From assembly GCA_024138025.1 (NCBI GenBank), contig JAMXBD010000011.1, forward strand, positions 2,095,501-2,159,500: a DNA stretch of 64,000 bases, read 5' to 3'. The notes beneath the pieces were generated by a model. It was given only the letters and a program-made list of their open reading frames with translations, was not told the origin of the DNA and did no database searches. This DNA comes from Combretum micranthum. Lineage: Eukaryota; Streptophyta; Magnoliopsida; Myrtales; Combretaceae. This document shows positions 1 to 13,521 of the stretch, in pieces (within the stretch, counting starts at the first letter, position 1; every line of letters starts with the position of its first letter). A program made the translations under genes and the position numbers.

Positions 1-1005
1 AATAAATAAGGAAAAAAACCTATTAATGACTCATAGGGATATGTAAAGACAAACTTGACGATAAACAAGGAAATATGAAAAGACATAAAAAGAAATCCGA
101 AAAGACATAAAAACTTAAATATCCCTAATAAATACAATAAATATCTCTAAGAAAATAATAAATATCCTAAAAAGACATAAAGTTAAATATGATACGTAAT
201 ATATATATATATTTTTTTTTTTTTGACGCAATTTGATTCTCATCACATACACTTATCCTACCAATTGTATAATAGCGAATGCAATGAGACTCAACATATC
301 AAGTGCATGCATCAACTTTTATTTAAAGCCTAGCCGTTTTATTTTAATTTCTTATAAGTGATCAACCAATTTCAAACACTTCAACGTGATAATAACCACA
401 CAATTTATTACAAGCATTTCATGCTTCGATATACTTAATATTCTTTCAACATGTTACCATACATCTTCAATTTTATCTCTCCTTAAGTCTAATGCAACTA
501 AATTTTACAAGCACAAACATAAGCATGAAAAATAAGGGGAGTAGACTCACTCGGCAATGTCGATACTTCTCTCTTATGGATGAATCGATCGGCCAATCCA
601 CTAATCAAAGTAATCCTCTGGGTATGAATGCTCCTCCTCGGGATCACCTCATCAAGAAGAATACCCATAATGAGTATTTCTTGTTAATTCTATTGTATTT
701 ATCAAAAACTATGTCATAAGATCGTCAAAATTCGTATATAAGACAATTCCAACTTAAAACGGCCATAACTTAGTCATTTTAACTCAGAATTGCGCATATG
801 ATATACTGTTTTCTACCTACTTGGAAAGATCTATCTATTTCTAAAATTATTTTCATCAAACTAAGTCATTTGAGCTCTGAAATAGTGGCGATCAAATTCG
901 CCATGAATTTTCTTGTTTTCAAAACTTAATTTTTGTAAACCTTTCTTCATCTTACCAATACTTGTATCAAAGATATAGATACTATAATGGTTGGGAAGAC
1001 CACTA

Positions 1006-1029
1006 ATATATATATATATATATATATAT
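1006..1029. repeat. (TA)n microsatellite
   Basis: Twelve TA units inside the family A LTR. The second copy has a shorter TA run at the corresponding place (about 44023-44032). Confidence 0.9.
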
Positions 1030-2402
1030 TGACTCATATTAAATGCATGAATTTAATGAAGTTGTCTCAACCATGAATTTTTGTAAAAGCAAAGTCTTCT
1101 AAAAATTTGGAAAAGCAAAACTTTTGAAAATTTCTACTTAGCTTGTTAGAAAATTTCTTAAGTTATTTTAAATGAGCATTTTCTCCTTCTTAATTCCATT
1201 TCCTTAGTCTTTTAAATTTCAAAAGAATGATTTTTGCTTTTCTAAGTTTTTTATAGCTTAATTTCTAGGGATTGGGAAGGTAATTTTTAAATACTTTTTG
1301 AAAGTAGTTAAAAATCTATCAAACTTTATACTTTCTTAATTTTTCCTAAAATTTATTTCACTTAAAAGAAGAAAATGATTTTCTAAGTTGTTCATTAATT
1401 TTATTCCTTAAGATCATTCTATTTTTATGAAAGAAATTTTCTTGGTGTTTTGTCAAACTAGTCTATTCCTTTGTATTCCAAAGTATTGGTGGAAAAATGA
1501 AGTTTAGCAAAACAAGAATTTTGAAAATTTAATTTTAAAGAATACTTTGCCATTTTATGACTTTGTAAAGTGTATGTATGTATTGTATAAAAATTACTAT
1601 GTTCTTTGGTTGCTAAAATTTATGATGAACTCCTTTAGATTTTTAGAAAAGATTTGTTAAGATAGATTTCTAAGTTTTTATGAAAAATCATTTCTTTCAT
1701 GACAACATTTATTTTAGAAAAGAACTTCTATTTAAGAATACCTTTTATCTTGTTAAGACAAAAATCAATATGTTCATACATGATCATGAATATGAAATTA
1801 TGAAAACATAAGAAAGGCATAATAAGTAATAAAATAAGCAAGTATTAGAAATGTCAAGTATTGGGAACCTAAGCTTCATCAAGGTATCCCAGGACTAGGA
1901 ATAGACTTGTCCCAAAAGAAAGAAAGAAAAGAAAGAAAAGATTGTTTTGACTTGATGAAAACAAGTCTAAGACTAGAGACTAGTCTTAAAACAATATGAA
2001 ATAAGCAAATAGATTGCATAACTTGAAAGTAAATAAATAACAATGAGCTTATATGCTCAAAAGATTATATATAAGTACATAATTATATTTAGTTAGATAT
2101 ATATAAGAGGTTAACATAATATCAACAGTAATATGAGTAAAATAACAACATAAAAATATATAAATACATATTCATGAACAAGAATAATACATGATTGGAA
2201 ACTCACACCATGGTAATGTAAAGTTACATGACATGATAAGAGAGATTTGAAGAGAATTCTTACCTAAAGTAAGAATGGTTTTGTAGTAAAAGAGAGTTTT
2301 GAGAAGAAGTTTTGAGAGAGTTTTGGGATAATGTTTAAGAGAAAAATTGGAGAGTAATTTTGTGGGTAGTAGATGAGTGAATGAAGTGAAAAAGGATGGT
2401 GG

Positions 2403-2410
2403 TATTTATA
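2403..2410 (-). promoter_or_regulatory. TATA-like box of family A LTR, copy 1
   Basis: TATAAATA on the minus strand, at the same distance from the LTR start as in the second copy (52615-52622). A G-rich stretch (about 2478-2520) lies just upstream and a purine-rich leader downstream. Confidence 0.5.
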
Positions 2411-3120
2411 GGAAAATGGGGAGTGAATTTTGAGTGATTTAATTAAAGAAAAATTGAAAAAAAAATGAGAGAGAGAATGGGGGAGGGGCGCTGGCCACTT
2501 AGAGGAAAAAGGGGGAGAGAGGATAATTTTTTGTATATTTGTGTATTAAAAGTAATAATAAGTAAGGTAGATGTGATATAAAGTTATGAGAAAGATAAAA
2601 AGTAAAGATAATAGGTGTATGGAGTTACAAGAGTAGATGCTAGAAAAAGTAGAGATAAATGAATAGCGTAGAATAATAATGAATAGTGTAATGTAAAGTA
2701 GATGTGACTAGTAAAAATATTGGTAGTAAGAACATACGCGTATAATTGCGATATCTATTATTTTTAGTTACCAAAAAATTGCGAAATTGATATTTTTGAA
2801 ATCCTTGTATTAAATCGGTCCTAAAGGTGTCATTGGAATATTTTTACTATTCCAAGTTCCGGGACATGCTTTTCGAGAACTGGTCCCATTTGAGTCGAAG
2901 GACACTTGAAATTCGCGAATATGATATTTTTACGTTTCCTTATATTATTACGAACTATCATCACTAATTATTTCAACTTCGTTTATGTGGCTAAAGAATA
3001 CAGGAATGTCGGATCTAAATTATATGGTTTATATTAATCTTTTATTGACCTTTAGGGTTTCTGGTTGACTTTTAATTCTAAGATTAAACTTAAAATTAAT
3101 CGAAATTTCAAGGGTTTACA

Positions 3121-3409
3121 GTTAGCATATCTTAGAGAATTTGAGGGTTCATGAATTTGATAACAAGCTTTTGATGTTGTAACAAAAATCCACGATAAGA
3201 TTATTGGTGAAACAAAGTCTAAGTTAATCAATGCAAGTTAAGTTTATCTTCTTGTGGATTGATCTACACTTCTTGTATATAATAGTTATAGTTACTTAGA
3301 TATCAAAACACGATCCTTGAATCGATTGGTTAGATAACGAAAGAGAGCGAGCATGGTAGGTGCTAAGTGATCCTTAAGAAGTATAACCTATAATTGCTTT
3401 TGTATTTAT
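3121..3409. other. Unassigned spacer between LTRs
   Basis: AT-rich DNA between the end of the family A LTR and the SIRE-like LTR. No coding potential or repeat was recognised. It may be flanking or leader DNA of an older element. Confidence 0.4.
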
Positions 3410-5040
3410 TGATTTCTTTCAAGAGATGATTTTGATAATAACAAAAAGAGTTAAATGTTTCTTACATAATTTGTTTAAGTGTGCAACATTGAATATTACC
3501 AATATAAAACTATCTCAGAAAGTTTATCAGAAGGATGGAAATTTTTAGTTAAGCATATTAATTCATCAGAAGGATACTCAGAAACTTAGACATAGAGAAA
3601 TTAATTCATCAGAAAGTTACTAAGAAGGTTTCTATGAGATCTACAGCATTGTTTTTGGTCATCAGAGGAAAGGGCAGAAGGTTCATAACTTTATGAAAAT
3701 CGAGTTCTTTTCAAATCAAATTTAGATTCTGAAGACCTAGCTTCAAATGTTGAGTATAAATTGGGTGTTATACTCAATGTGTTCCACAAAGTCGGATTAA
3801 AATCCACAGGGATTAATATTAGAATTTAAACTCGGTTGAAGGAACACGAATATACGGTTGAAGGAGATAAAGCTTAAATTGAATGAAGCTCAAAATTTTT
3901 ATGTTATAAAAAGTGAATTATATTTGAGAAGAAAGTTAGTGTGCATAATATGAAGTATTTACAAAATCAGAAATTTATGGATTGTGTCCAAATTGTTCTT
4001 ACGCGAAGAATATGGAAGACAGAAGATGAACAGTACTAGACGTGCAGTGATTCAATGAAGGATAAATTCAAGTCTGAATATTCAGTTTAAAGATAAGCAC
4101 ATCAGTTGTTGGGCATTTCAATTATCATCTGAAGCTGGATTACGAAGATAATCTCAAGAATTCAAAATTCAAAGTGAGTCAATTGAAGGATAAATGCAAA
4201 CTGATATTTCGGGATCCACGAGCTGATCTTTCGCACAACAAATCTGGAAAAGCTAATCTGGTTGTTCTTCTAGCCGTTGCAGTTTTGAGAATAAAAAACA
4301 CGAGATAGTAGATCACAAAAAAATCAACAATTACGTGAACATCAGATCTAAAAATTTTAAGCTCCCATTCGAAAATTGTCATATTTTTTGTTACTGTTCA
4401 TTGAGCAAATAGTTGAGAAAATTCAATTTTTATATTCCTCGTGATCTGATTTTATTGTTTATGAGTTGAGAGTTACAAGTAGGCTTAGTTGATTGATTGT
4501 TTGAGATAATCAAGCTAAGTGAATTGTAGCCAAAGGATTGACAAGAACTTCTTGTAACTTTTTCTCTTGATTGGATAGTGGAACACAACCGATGAGGAGT
4601 ACCGGGACCCTGGCTTGGAGCTGGAAGAGAGGATTGACGTACGAGGCGGAACCTCTATACATCGATTTGCAATTTCTTCTCCTTATCTCTCTTTAATTTC
4701 GTGTTTAATTATTTATGTTTTATATGTGTGATATATACTCAAAAGGTTAATCAGAAAGTTTATTACATGTAGTTTCTTATTCAGAAGGTTAATCAAAGAG
4801 TAAATTTTTCACATTTCTCTTACTCAGAGAGTTAAGCAGAAGGTTTCCAAGTTTGAAAGTATTGTTTCAATTTTGATCCGAATTTTTGATTAAAGCTTTT
4901 ATTTGATAAGTTTATTATTCCAAGAAAGTTTTAAAGCCATTTTAATAGAATAACTAAGTGGTGTGAAATTTGTTTAAATTTTGAAAAATAAGTTTTATAA
5001 CCAATTCACCCCCCTCTTAGTTATCTTTTCGGGACCAACA
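3410..5040 (+). mobile_element. SIRE/Maximus-like Ty1/copia LTR (probably solo)
   Basis: The right end reads CACCCCCCTCTTAGTTATC then GGGACCAACA, the usual 3' end of SIRE/Maximus LTRs. The left part has the typical stretch about a gene-sized distance upstream: GATTTTGATAATAAC, then AGTTAAATG and TTTAAGTGTGCAAC. The interior near 4560-4660 (accession of a TGGAACACAACCGATG-type motif and a GAGGCGGAACC motif before the poly-pyrimidine end) is also characteristic. The terminal CA is at 5039-5040. The left boundary is approximate because no matching 5-bp target duplication was found. No copia coding sequence adjoins it. Confidence 0.5.
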
Positions 5041-5129
5041 ATATTATATTGACAGGTGCACTTGCCTTTTTGGGCCGTAGTTTGGAAGAGATTTTAGAAA
5101 ACATATAAATATTAAAATTTGGTTAGAAT

Positions 5130-6250
5130 AGAAATCAATAGTCCATAATATAATGCATCTCAATTTGTCCCATTAATGTATGCTATAATGTATTACTTAT
5201 CTCCGATGAAGATAAACATTACCTTGATATCGTTCGCCTTATCAACTACCCATCGAGCCACCATCGGTAACCTAAGTGTCTAGCTACTGTGTTAGCACCG
5301 CCACACGAGGTTGTCGCTTCCTGAGCCAGTTTAAATGACATAAGTACATTCAAGCAATTAATTAACTCGTCTTTAAGTATGGTTTCTTTTTAGAGTGTCT
5401 ATTTTAACAAGTAACACCCAAGTCACTGCGTACCCAAACTCGAATGAGTATCAACCACAAAATAAACAATAAGTATACCTGCGAAAAAAAATCTGTATGA
5501 AGAAATTATCTCAAATAAGATTTAAGTTACCAATTCATTCATTCACAATAGACTAGTTATTAATTAAATTGAAGTTATATATACCTTATATATTCTTATA
5601 GAGATTTTATCTAATTCCTTTTAGATATAAATTCATAATTTTAGTATCTAGTTCAAAAGTAAATTTACATATTAAATTACTTATCATTCATTTAAGTTCA
5701 TTTCATACTTAACTTAACTATTAAACCCACCACATAGTGATTAGGTCTTCTAGGAGATATCTGTAGTAATCTAACTTATAATTTAATTAATAGCCTTTTA
5801 TTAAGTAAGCTAGCTCATTTTAGGTTTAATTAGTCCATTTATACCCTAAATAGTCCAATTATAATTAAAAGTATGCGAAAGAACCTAAATTAGTTCTCTA
5901 TTATATTTATACATAATTGTAATGCATTATTTGTACCTATTTTTATTAAATAAATTCCTAAAATCAATTATTTAATTATTCAACTTAAAATTCATATTTT
6001 AATATGAAAATATATTATTTACCTTTATCTCATATTTATTTGATTATAATTAAATTCCTTTTATTTCCAACATTTCATTTCATATTGAAAACTAGTACGC
6101 ACTCTAACTTAATTGGACCAGTTCACCTACTTTTTTTAGACCAGTTCTTAAGCCTAAATTTTTATGTAACATCATAACTTATTGTTTTTACATGTTCATA
6201 AGTTGGTTTAGCCTAAACTAATTAGTTTGACCCACTTACCCACCTCTAAT
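5130..6250 (-). mobile_element. LTR fragment, family B (copy a)
   Basis: The reverse complement of 39430-40650 matches this block through most of its length. The best stretch is 5930-6150, with the shared AATATGAAAATATATTATTT and the following coding-free AT-rich DNA. The block around 5220-5300 (CATCGAGCCACCATC) recurs in copies at 55340-55360 and, less well, 63010-63030. The left end is missing, apparently replaced by the SIRE-like LTR. The right end is diffuse. Confidence 0.55.
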
Positions 6251-7965
6251 ACTAATCGTATAAATAAAGATGTATCTATAAATATATCTAGATTATTACA
6301 ATGGGTCATGCATTGCATCCGACATTTCACATCCTACTCCCATTAAAGGTTAACTGTTAAAGTAAGAAATTAGGTAAATTTTTTCTTTTACCTATATTAA
6401 GCTAAGTGACAAGAAAAGAGGTCACAATAAAGGCTAAAAGGTGTCATCAGTTAGTCCAAAATGGTCTTTGTCAGGATAACGGTCCATTGCATGTTCTTGG
6501 TTTTAGCGAAAGATGTACTTACACCAAAACTCCTCAAAACCTAGATTAGAATGGGTAATTTCTCTAATCTCATGATGTATTAGTCAATATCATGTGGATG
6601 GCATTTTGTATGATAATGCATTCACACAAATAAATACACTTGAATACTCTTTGTAATGTATACCGTAGGATTTTGGCCACCTACTAAGCATGTGGACTTT
6701 TCCTTACAACCCTGTAGTTTTGTGCAGATGTCATAGTTTCCACCATTTCTTTAAGAAGTCTATCAAAATGTCTGAAGTCATACTCATAAATACCTATGGA
6801 TCGGTAAGTACGGTATATATCTCTTTAAATTTGGTTTCTTTTTATGAGCCTTGTGATTGCCAATTGATTATGGCTCAACACCATTAACTTACTATAAACA
6901 ATTGGCAACCACAGTTGACTGTTACTAATTAAATTTGAGGATGGGACATTATGTAATTTTTTCATTCATCAAGGGTCAATTTGTTTCATTATATTTTGGT
7001 CATTTTGACATTATATTTTTGTTATTTTTAAACAAATGTTTGTCAAAAAACTGATGTCAATAAAAAACTAGCAGTTTATTGACCAAATACATATGATACA
7101 GATAAGTTACAGATGCAAATCTGACACATATACAATATACAATCCAAATAGACCCATCATCTTCCAGTTTCATCAATCATCAATCAACCATAATCATCTT
7201 CTATACATCTAATTATCAATGTGCATACAAAACATATCATCAAAAATTTCAATAATAAGTCCTAAATCACTAGATCACAAAAACACAACAAGAACATAAG
7301 ATTAAGATTCCTACCTGAATGGATGAACACAACAAACACACAACTACTATTACCATTTTGGCAATGCTTATTGGACAATCTTCTTAACCCTCCTTAACCT
7401 ACTATTTTGGCAATGCTTAAGGATATAAATGTTTGGGATTAGACCTTTACCTTTTCTCCTTAATAGCTTATTAAAGAAGCCTATGTTAGATCTAAAAGAA
7501 GGAGTGAGAGTGTTTGTCTTCTTAGAGAAGTTTTAGAGAGGATTTGACTTGTTTAGGAAGTTTTGAGAGTGTACAAAAGAGAGGAGAGAGAAATTTAGGT
7601 TTAAATATGTGTTGATGGAGCCTCTAAATCTATAATATACGTTTAGGCTTGAAATGAATAACATGCCCTTGTAACTTATACTATCATGGGCAACAAATGA
7701 CTTTCCTGTCCTTCTATTAAGTTCTCTTAAGTTATGTAATGATTTATTATCCTTATTTTTATTTTATTTTATTATTTTTGTTAATTATTTAATTCTTTGT
7801 AGTTTTGTATTTTATTTTGCTAAATAAATTATTATCATTTTAATTGAATTCAATTTTATTATCCCAAATTGAATCATTATTAATCATTATTAATATCTCT
7901 ATCGCTATTATCATAATAATTATTATTAACCTTGTTATAAATATTTGGGATTTTCGTTAAATATG
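6251..7965. other. AT-rich region, LTR-like leader and possible MITE
   Basis: No gene was seen. At 7300-7620 the minus strand shows an LTR-like arrangement: TATA-like ATATTTAAA near 7602-7612, a purine/pyrimidine-biased leader, then a splice-donor-like CAGGTAGG (plus CCTACCTG, 7310-7318). At 6973-7155 a 183-bp segment is bounded by GGGTC and GACCC and resembles the Tourist elements elsewhere in the window. Otherwise the stretch is featureless. Confidence 0.3.
6973..7155. mobile_element. Possible divergent Tourist-like MITE
   Basis: Starts GGGTCAATTTGTTT and ends CCAAATAGACCC, with GATACAG and TTACAGATGC-type internal sequence like the end of the element at 13866-14103. A TAA target duplication is not evident, so this is tentative. 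Confidence 0.3.
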
Positions 7966-8390
7966 TTATAAGATATATGTTTCAATAGTCATTATGATAG
8001 TCATTTTTAAGAAAATTTTGTTATTTTTCTTTTCTTTTTTTTTTTACAGTCCCATAAGTCATTGGAGAGTTTAAATTTATATACAATCATAATATGATAA
8101 TTGAAATACCTATTATATTAATCCATATAATCATTTCAATTATCATTATGATAGTTAATTATGATATTTCTTAATATTTGGAAATGTAATCAACATGCTA
8201 TATATATCATTATAAGATATAGGTTTTCAATAGTCATTATGATAGTTAATTTTAAGAAATTCTACCATTTTCCTTTGTCCTTTTTTTTTTACTAGCCCAA
8301 TAAGTTATTGAAAAGTTTAAATTTATACACAATCATAATCAAATAACTAAAATACCTATTATATTAATTCACATAATTATTTCAAATGTT
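7966..8390. repeat. Imperfect tandem duplication, period about 244 bp
   Basis: The segment starting TTATAAGATATA at 7966 is repeated from 8210. Both copies carry CAATAGTCATTATGATAG, a T-rich run, and ATACCTATTATATTAAT in the same order. The copies have diverged by many substitutions. No coding sequence. Confidence 0.7.
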
Positions 8391-10065
8391 TGATGAAAAT
8401 AGCTTCGCCAATGGGATCATGGATGTTTCATGAAATGTGTTATCGTTGTGCGTGCTTCTAAAATAAATCATAGGTAAGTCATCATATAAATCCCTATCTA
8501 CCATAAATACTTTGCTTAAAATTGAAAAGAGAAAAGGTTTAGTAAAAGAGTAAGCAAAGGGCAGAATTAGTAGCTACCATGCACTTAAACTAATGCATAA
8601 GCCTTTGATTAGAAAAAAAAAACTAATGTACAAGCCACTAACTACTATCTCATTTAGGCATGGAAAATAATGTAATTTTAACATTTTATGACTTGAAATA
8701 ACTCAAACCTTCCAATTCGTATTTAGTTGTACATAGCCTTAAAGTGGTTTTATCCAAGGTATTTAAGTTATCAATAAAACCAATCCACTATAATTGACCT
8801 TAAAGGTAACCTATATGACTACTGTAACTCAATGACAGCTTCTTTTTACCAAACCAACCTATATCACAACAATTAGCCAATCTAAAACCAACCTACTCAC
8901 ACATAACAATTTAGAACCTAACCAACACATTGCATCACCCTGACTCATTGCCTCCATTAAACATAGCAGCTAGAAATCCATGGTTGCCACTTTTAAGACT
9001 TTATTAACCATGATCCTTTTGACATATGTGGAAGTACAGGCACCAAATTACGATAAGTTTGCAATAGTTTTAGGTTCATCTCATTTTCTACTTCTACAAG
9101 CATGAGTATCAAAATGGTAATTACTTACCTCAGTTCCATTTAAAGTTTTCAAGATAAAAAACCAAGATTTCAATCCTAGAAAAGCACGTAGTTAACAGTT
9201 AATATTGTGTTCAAATTGAAGATTCTTAATCTTGAGGATTCTATTGAGTTCATTACCCTTCAATAGCATAATCAATATGGATTACTTAAAACCTCATAGA
9301 AATCTCTTTGGATGAACAAAAATGCTTAAAAGGGGTTTGCAAAATTGTAGAAGTAAATTTTATTAGAAAAATTGATTAAATTGACCTAAATTTTGGTTGA
9401 CCAAAATTCCATGCTTGGTTTTGGTTACCTAAAATTATTCTTTTATTGATGTTAAACAAAATTTCAGAAGATGAGATGAGTTTAAGTTGACCACTTTGTT
9501 AGATTCTATAATTTTGCTTGAATTATCCAAAATTTCAACACTTCTTCCTGTTAATCCTAATCAACCCTAGATTTAGTAATCTAAATCTTGAATTTCACAT
9601 TATTAATCATCAAACATCAATTTTAAAGCCAAAAGTAATAGAAAACCAATTAATTAAAACAATTTGGTTGCATTGAGGGTCACATAATAGGATAAGTGCA
9701 GATTTCTTAGAAATTGTTCATATAGGATAGGGTATAGCTGTAAAGTTTTAATATCATATACCCATCTTGGAATTTGCGCTCTAATATATAGAGGGTATAG
9801 GTTTTGGGGTATCATTTACCCATTCTATTAAAAGTTATAAAATAGAATTATTACATAAAAATAATAATATTCTTTGTTTTTTGCTATGCATGTTTTTTTA
9901 GGCAAAACATTTCATTTCTTCTACCTCTCCTTTCATATCATTGTTCATCTTCTTACTTTGCTTTCTTTTTTCCTTTCCGATTTCAAACTTTAATTTATTT
10001 TGTTATCAAATTAGAGCAACAAAAGAAAAAATACATTTCCTGGCTTTATTCTTTAATTTTTAGGT
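8391..10065. other. AT-rich intergenic DNA, nothing recognised
   Basis: No open frame, conserved domain, terminal repeat or RNA gene was recognised on either strand. Around 9730-9840 and 10560-10670 there are loosely related GGGTATAGG and TACCCAT motifs in opposite orientation, too weak to call an element. Confidence 0.4.
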
Positions 10066-10212
10066 CACTATATGAATGTTACCTAGACTTTGAAATTAAT
10101 CAATTTAGTATAAGTTTCAAAGTTAAAATGCTAAATTGATCAATTCTAAAGTTTAGATACTTAATTATATACTTTGCCTGAGTTCAAGTACCATTTATGA
10201 CATTATCCCTTA
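10066..10212. mobile_element. Relic of Mutator-type MITE
   Basis: The right half (about 10120-10212) matches the right half of the MITE at 23355-23598: TAAATTGATCAATT, then TACTTAATTATATA, then ACCATTTATGACATTA. The left half keeps only parts of the inverted repeat (AATCAATTTAG). The ends are decayed and no target duplication can be read. Confidence 0.45.
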
Positions 10213-12237
10213 ATTTTTTTTATAATTTTTTCATAGTAATGCCTATGTAACGTGGATTAAGAAATTGAAACCAAATGAATTGACTAATCACTTTATGTCA
10301 TGTTTTATAATTTCATGGATGATGCAACTCTTCCTCTTGATGAAACGATATTTCTACTTTCATACAAACAAAATCAATATGTTGTGATATTAAGAAATTA
10401 CTTATATAATTTCTTTCCATAGGCTATTTATAGTAAATAAATTAAAATAAATTAGTTTTTCCATATGACATGAAACCATATAAATTAATATAAACTTGAA
10501 ACAATGAAAGAAAAAAATTTGTAAGTTCTATAAAAAAAATTTATAGATACTATCAAGATAAGGTATAAGGTGGGTACATGGTATTATAGAGTAATGTCCA
10601 CTTACAAATTTCAATACCTTATAGTTAATAGGGTAAGGTATAGGTAAAACTTCTTACCATAGCCATCTTGTACTCACTCATCACTAGTTAATGGATATTT
10701 AGAGCTAATAATTATTCAGTGTTTACAACAGTAGAAATACCTAAGTCGGTATCCACCCATTGCATTATCTATGGTTGAGCTCAAGTGAGGCACGAACAAG
10801 AAATATTTGTTCATGAAACTAAGATGGAGTATTTAATAGGATCAAGATCTTCTTCCCTCAATTGTAAAATTCAATATATATATGTTATAAGCCATAAATA
10901 AAGACAATGTATAGTGAGTACTGCTCCAAAAGTTCAACCCACTATGGTGGAATTCCCCATCGAATATGCTTTTGTCAGTTCAATTCTCCAGTCCTCCTTA
11001 ATTTGATACTTTTCAAACTTCCCTAATCATCACTATGATTTCATCATGTGCTATTTGCCTTAACAATATGAAATCAAAGCAACTCCAAGTTACTTATTGT
11101 TAAATACTTTGCATTCTTGCTTATCAACATTCGATTTTGCCATTCTCTCTTCAACTCCATGAGGGTACCTTTCTTCTCTTATTTATTTATCTGTACTGCT
11201 AATTTATGTTTCTTAAGATTAATTGTATAGAAATTGAAGCGAAAAAACAAAAGATTGTTTTGTAATGTATGTTTTCAATATTATAGTTAGTTGGAAGCTT
11301 CATGTGATATATTGCTGCGTAAATATTGAATTTATTATCCAATTCTAAACTTAATGAATGCTATCAAATCGACATCATTTGAGTTGATTTAAAGATTAAC
11401 TTCAAAAAAACTATTTGAAACATTATAATTATTTCAACTTCTAGGTGGAAAAATATATAGTAAAGTAAGCAAATTACCCTTATTAGTAACGTATGTAAGT
11501 GCTTAGGTCAATGTATGTTTGGAATGCAAAGTCTCATCTACAAAACATTGCTAAACTATCTAACTCTATTGCCCTACATCATTAAATATCAAATAATAGG
11601 GCTAGTATATATTGCACAAATGGAGAAGCTACAATTAAAGAAGCTAAAGCTATAATTTGTGTGGGATTGATGTGTATAAGCTAATTTCTTTAGTGAGCCT
11701 AAACTTTGCTCTTTATTAAGAAAAAAGAATAGAATAACAATAATATAGTTATAATAATAATGCAAAATAGGAATACAATAGTAATTATTATGATAATAAC
11801 TATAATCTTAGATATTAACAACAATAACAACGACAACAATAATTATAATAATAATGATAACAAATCCAATACACAATATTGGACAATTGTCACACTCCTA
11901 AAGGTTGGGAGAACCAATATTAGCATACCAAAGAAAGTTCAATCAAGTATTAAATTGACTAGTTACATGTTGGGTGGTTAATTATACATTTGGCCAAAGT
12001 TGAGGTAGCAAATGTGATATTAAACCTTAATTAAAACCTTTGGTCCACTATTTTATAATTTTTAAAACACTAAAAAATAAATAGAGAAGGGACAAGAGAA
12101 ACAAGTTGGGTTTAATGTAGTGTTTAGGTTGCTCCCTTCTCCATGATCACAAATAGTCTCATCAAGAGATCTCATGAGCACCTTACCAATCTTTATGATT
12201 GTAGCAAAAAAATAAAATAAAATAAAATAATAAGAAA
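10213..12237. other. AT-rich intergenic DNA, nothing recognised
   Basis: No gene or complete element was seen. An AAT/AAC-rich simple-sequence patch lies at about 11730-11865; the short open frame across it is an artefact of that composition. Part of 11880-12237 may be the eroded U3 side of the following retrotransposon's 5' LTR, but it no longer aligns with the 3' LTR. Confidence 0.4.
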
Positions 12238-12476
12238 AGGAAACCATTTAAGGTAGTTTGTGAGTTACATCAAGTTAGCAATAGTGTGGTTCATGTTATT
12301 CTTAGTGTGTAACATTATCTATATTTTGTTTACTTATATTGCACTTGCTTTAAACCCTATAAAATATCAAAACATTACCATGTTGAGCCTTAATGATCAT
12401 CCTTCTAGGTGTGTTTACATTTGTAGCTCTTTTTATGTCCTAGTGATTATTTTTTTAGGCACATCAAAGAGTTTAA
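12238..12476 (+). repeat. 5' LTR (3' part only) of the gypsy element
   Basis: Aligns with 19010-19249: both contain TTCTTAGTGTGTAACAT, then GCACTTG, AACCCTATAA, CCTAGTGATT and the terminal GGCACATCA. The U3 part upstream has been lost or has diverged beyond recognition. Confidence 0.7.
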
Positions 12477-12499
12477 TTGCTAGTCGTAGCTAAGATAAG

Positions 12500-13520
12500 A
12501 GGAAGATTTAAGAACCTAGCAAGAGGTGAAACGAGCTTTGAGGAAACACTTTGTGCTAGCGTATTTTAAGAAGGATATTTATTTGTGTCTCTAGACATTA
12601 AGATAGGGTAGTAAAAGTGTTGACAAATATGTTAAAGAGTTTAAGGCGTTATGATCCAATCTGGAACTATCGAGCCTCTATAATAGAATATAACCTGACT
12701 CATCACTTGACGTAAGTATGAGATTGCATGCATCAGGGAGTTATAGTGATATGATACCCTTTAGGAAGCCATTCAACTAACCCTTATAGTGGAAAGGTAG
12801 AGATAGACCAATTCGTACGAGTTATCCTAAAATAGGTACAAGCCAACACAACTCCTAGTTGTAGGACCAAAGAAGACACTTCAAGTAAATGTATGAGTAA
12901 CAGTGCCAATAATGGGGGAACTATAGGATAAAAGAATGGAGTTGTTATCAAAATAGCTTAGCTGAACCCATAAATAACAAGAAGCTTAGGGAAAAAGACG
13001 TAACAAATGAAGAGTTTTAAATTCATCGTCTTTAGACATATAACATTTTAATGTCTTAATCAAAGAGTGATGATGACCATTGGTAAAGAAATGAGGAAAT
13101 TCCTGAGTTAGGTGACTTGACAAATGTTCAGTTTCGGAACATCAACATGTTCAGACTAGTACTCATTGTTTCCTTGACACATATGAATGAATAGTAAGAG
13201 AACTCGTTTCCTATCGCTTGTTGAGTTTAAGGAAATCTATGTGCACTTATAATTGATGGGGGAAGTTGCACCAACATATCTGCCACCTCCTCAGTGGGAA
13301 GGTTGAAGCTAAGTGAATAAAGGAGTTCACATGTGATAGAGCTAGTATAAGTACTATTGAGTATGTACGGTTGGTGCCTAGATGGAATAACCCGTGATGT
13401 TCTATTTATGTGTGCCTCCCATGTCCTCGTAAGACCATGGTTATTCGATTGAATAGTGCCATATAATGGTTTTGAGATACTTATGCTTTACAAAAGGATG
13501 TGAAGGGGATAAAGGCATGC
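12500..13520 (+). pseudogene. gag and aspartic protease relic (Ty3/gypsy)
   Basis: Broken frames give gag-like peptides: a LRKHF...YFKKDIYL stretch near 12540-12590 and a GSKSVDKYVKEFKAL stretch near 12610-12650. Both match the retrotransposon gag core, in which RQGSKSVEEYVKEFE is typical. Near 13250-13450 a protease-like IIDGGSCTNISAT stretch is followed by ASHVLVRPWLFD, matching the gypsy retropepsin DGGS/T motif and its downstream GRPW region. The DGG is at about 13255-13263. Stops and frameshifts are numerous and the zinc knuckle was not found. Confidence 0.65.
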
Positions 13521-13521
13521 A

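Larger units (their letters stand above)
1..3120 (-). mobile_element. Long LTR, family A (copy 1, cut by window edge)
   Basis: This block matches 42491-44680 plus 51815-53330 along most of its length; for example 720-870 matches 43740-43870, and 1680-1925 matches 51835-52140. Read on the minus strand it starts TGTAAACCC at 3120, as an LTR does. The other end lies beyond the window. A TATA-like TATAAATA (minus strand) is at 2403-2410, 710 bp from the LTR start; the second copy has it at 708 bp. A purine-rich leader follows at about 2230-2400 (plus coordinates). The very long LTR and its TGTAA start resemble Tekay/Del chromovirus LTRs; that lineage is inferred. The first ~220 bp match the second copy poorly and may be another insertion. 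Confidence 0.7.

Noticed and set aside
11760..11981. 73-codon open frame rich in N and I
   Set aside because: Translation of an AAT/AAC simple-sequence patch.
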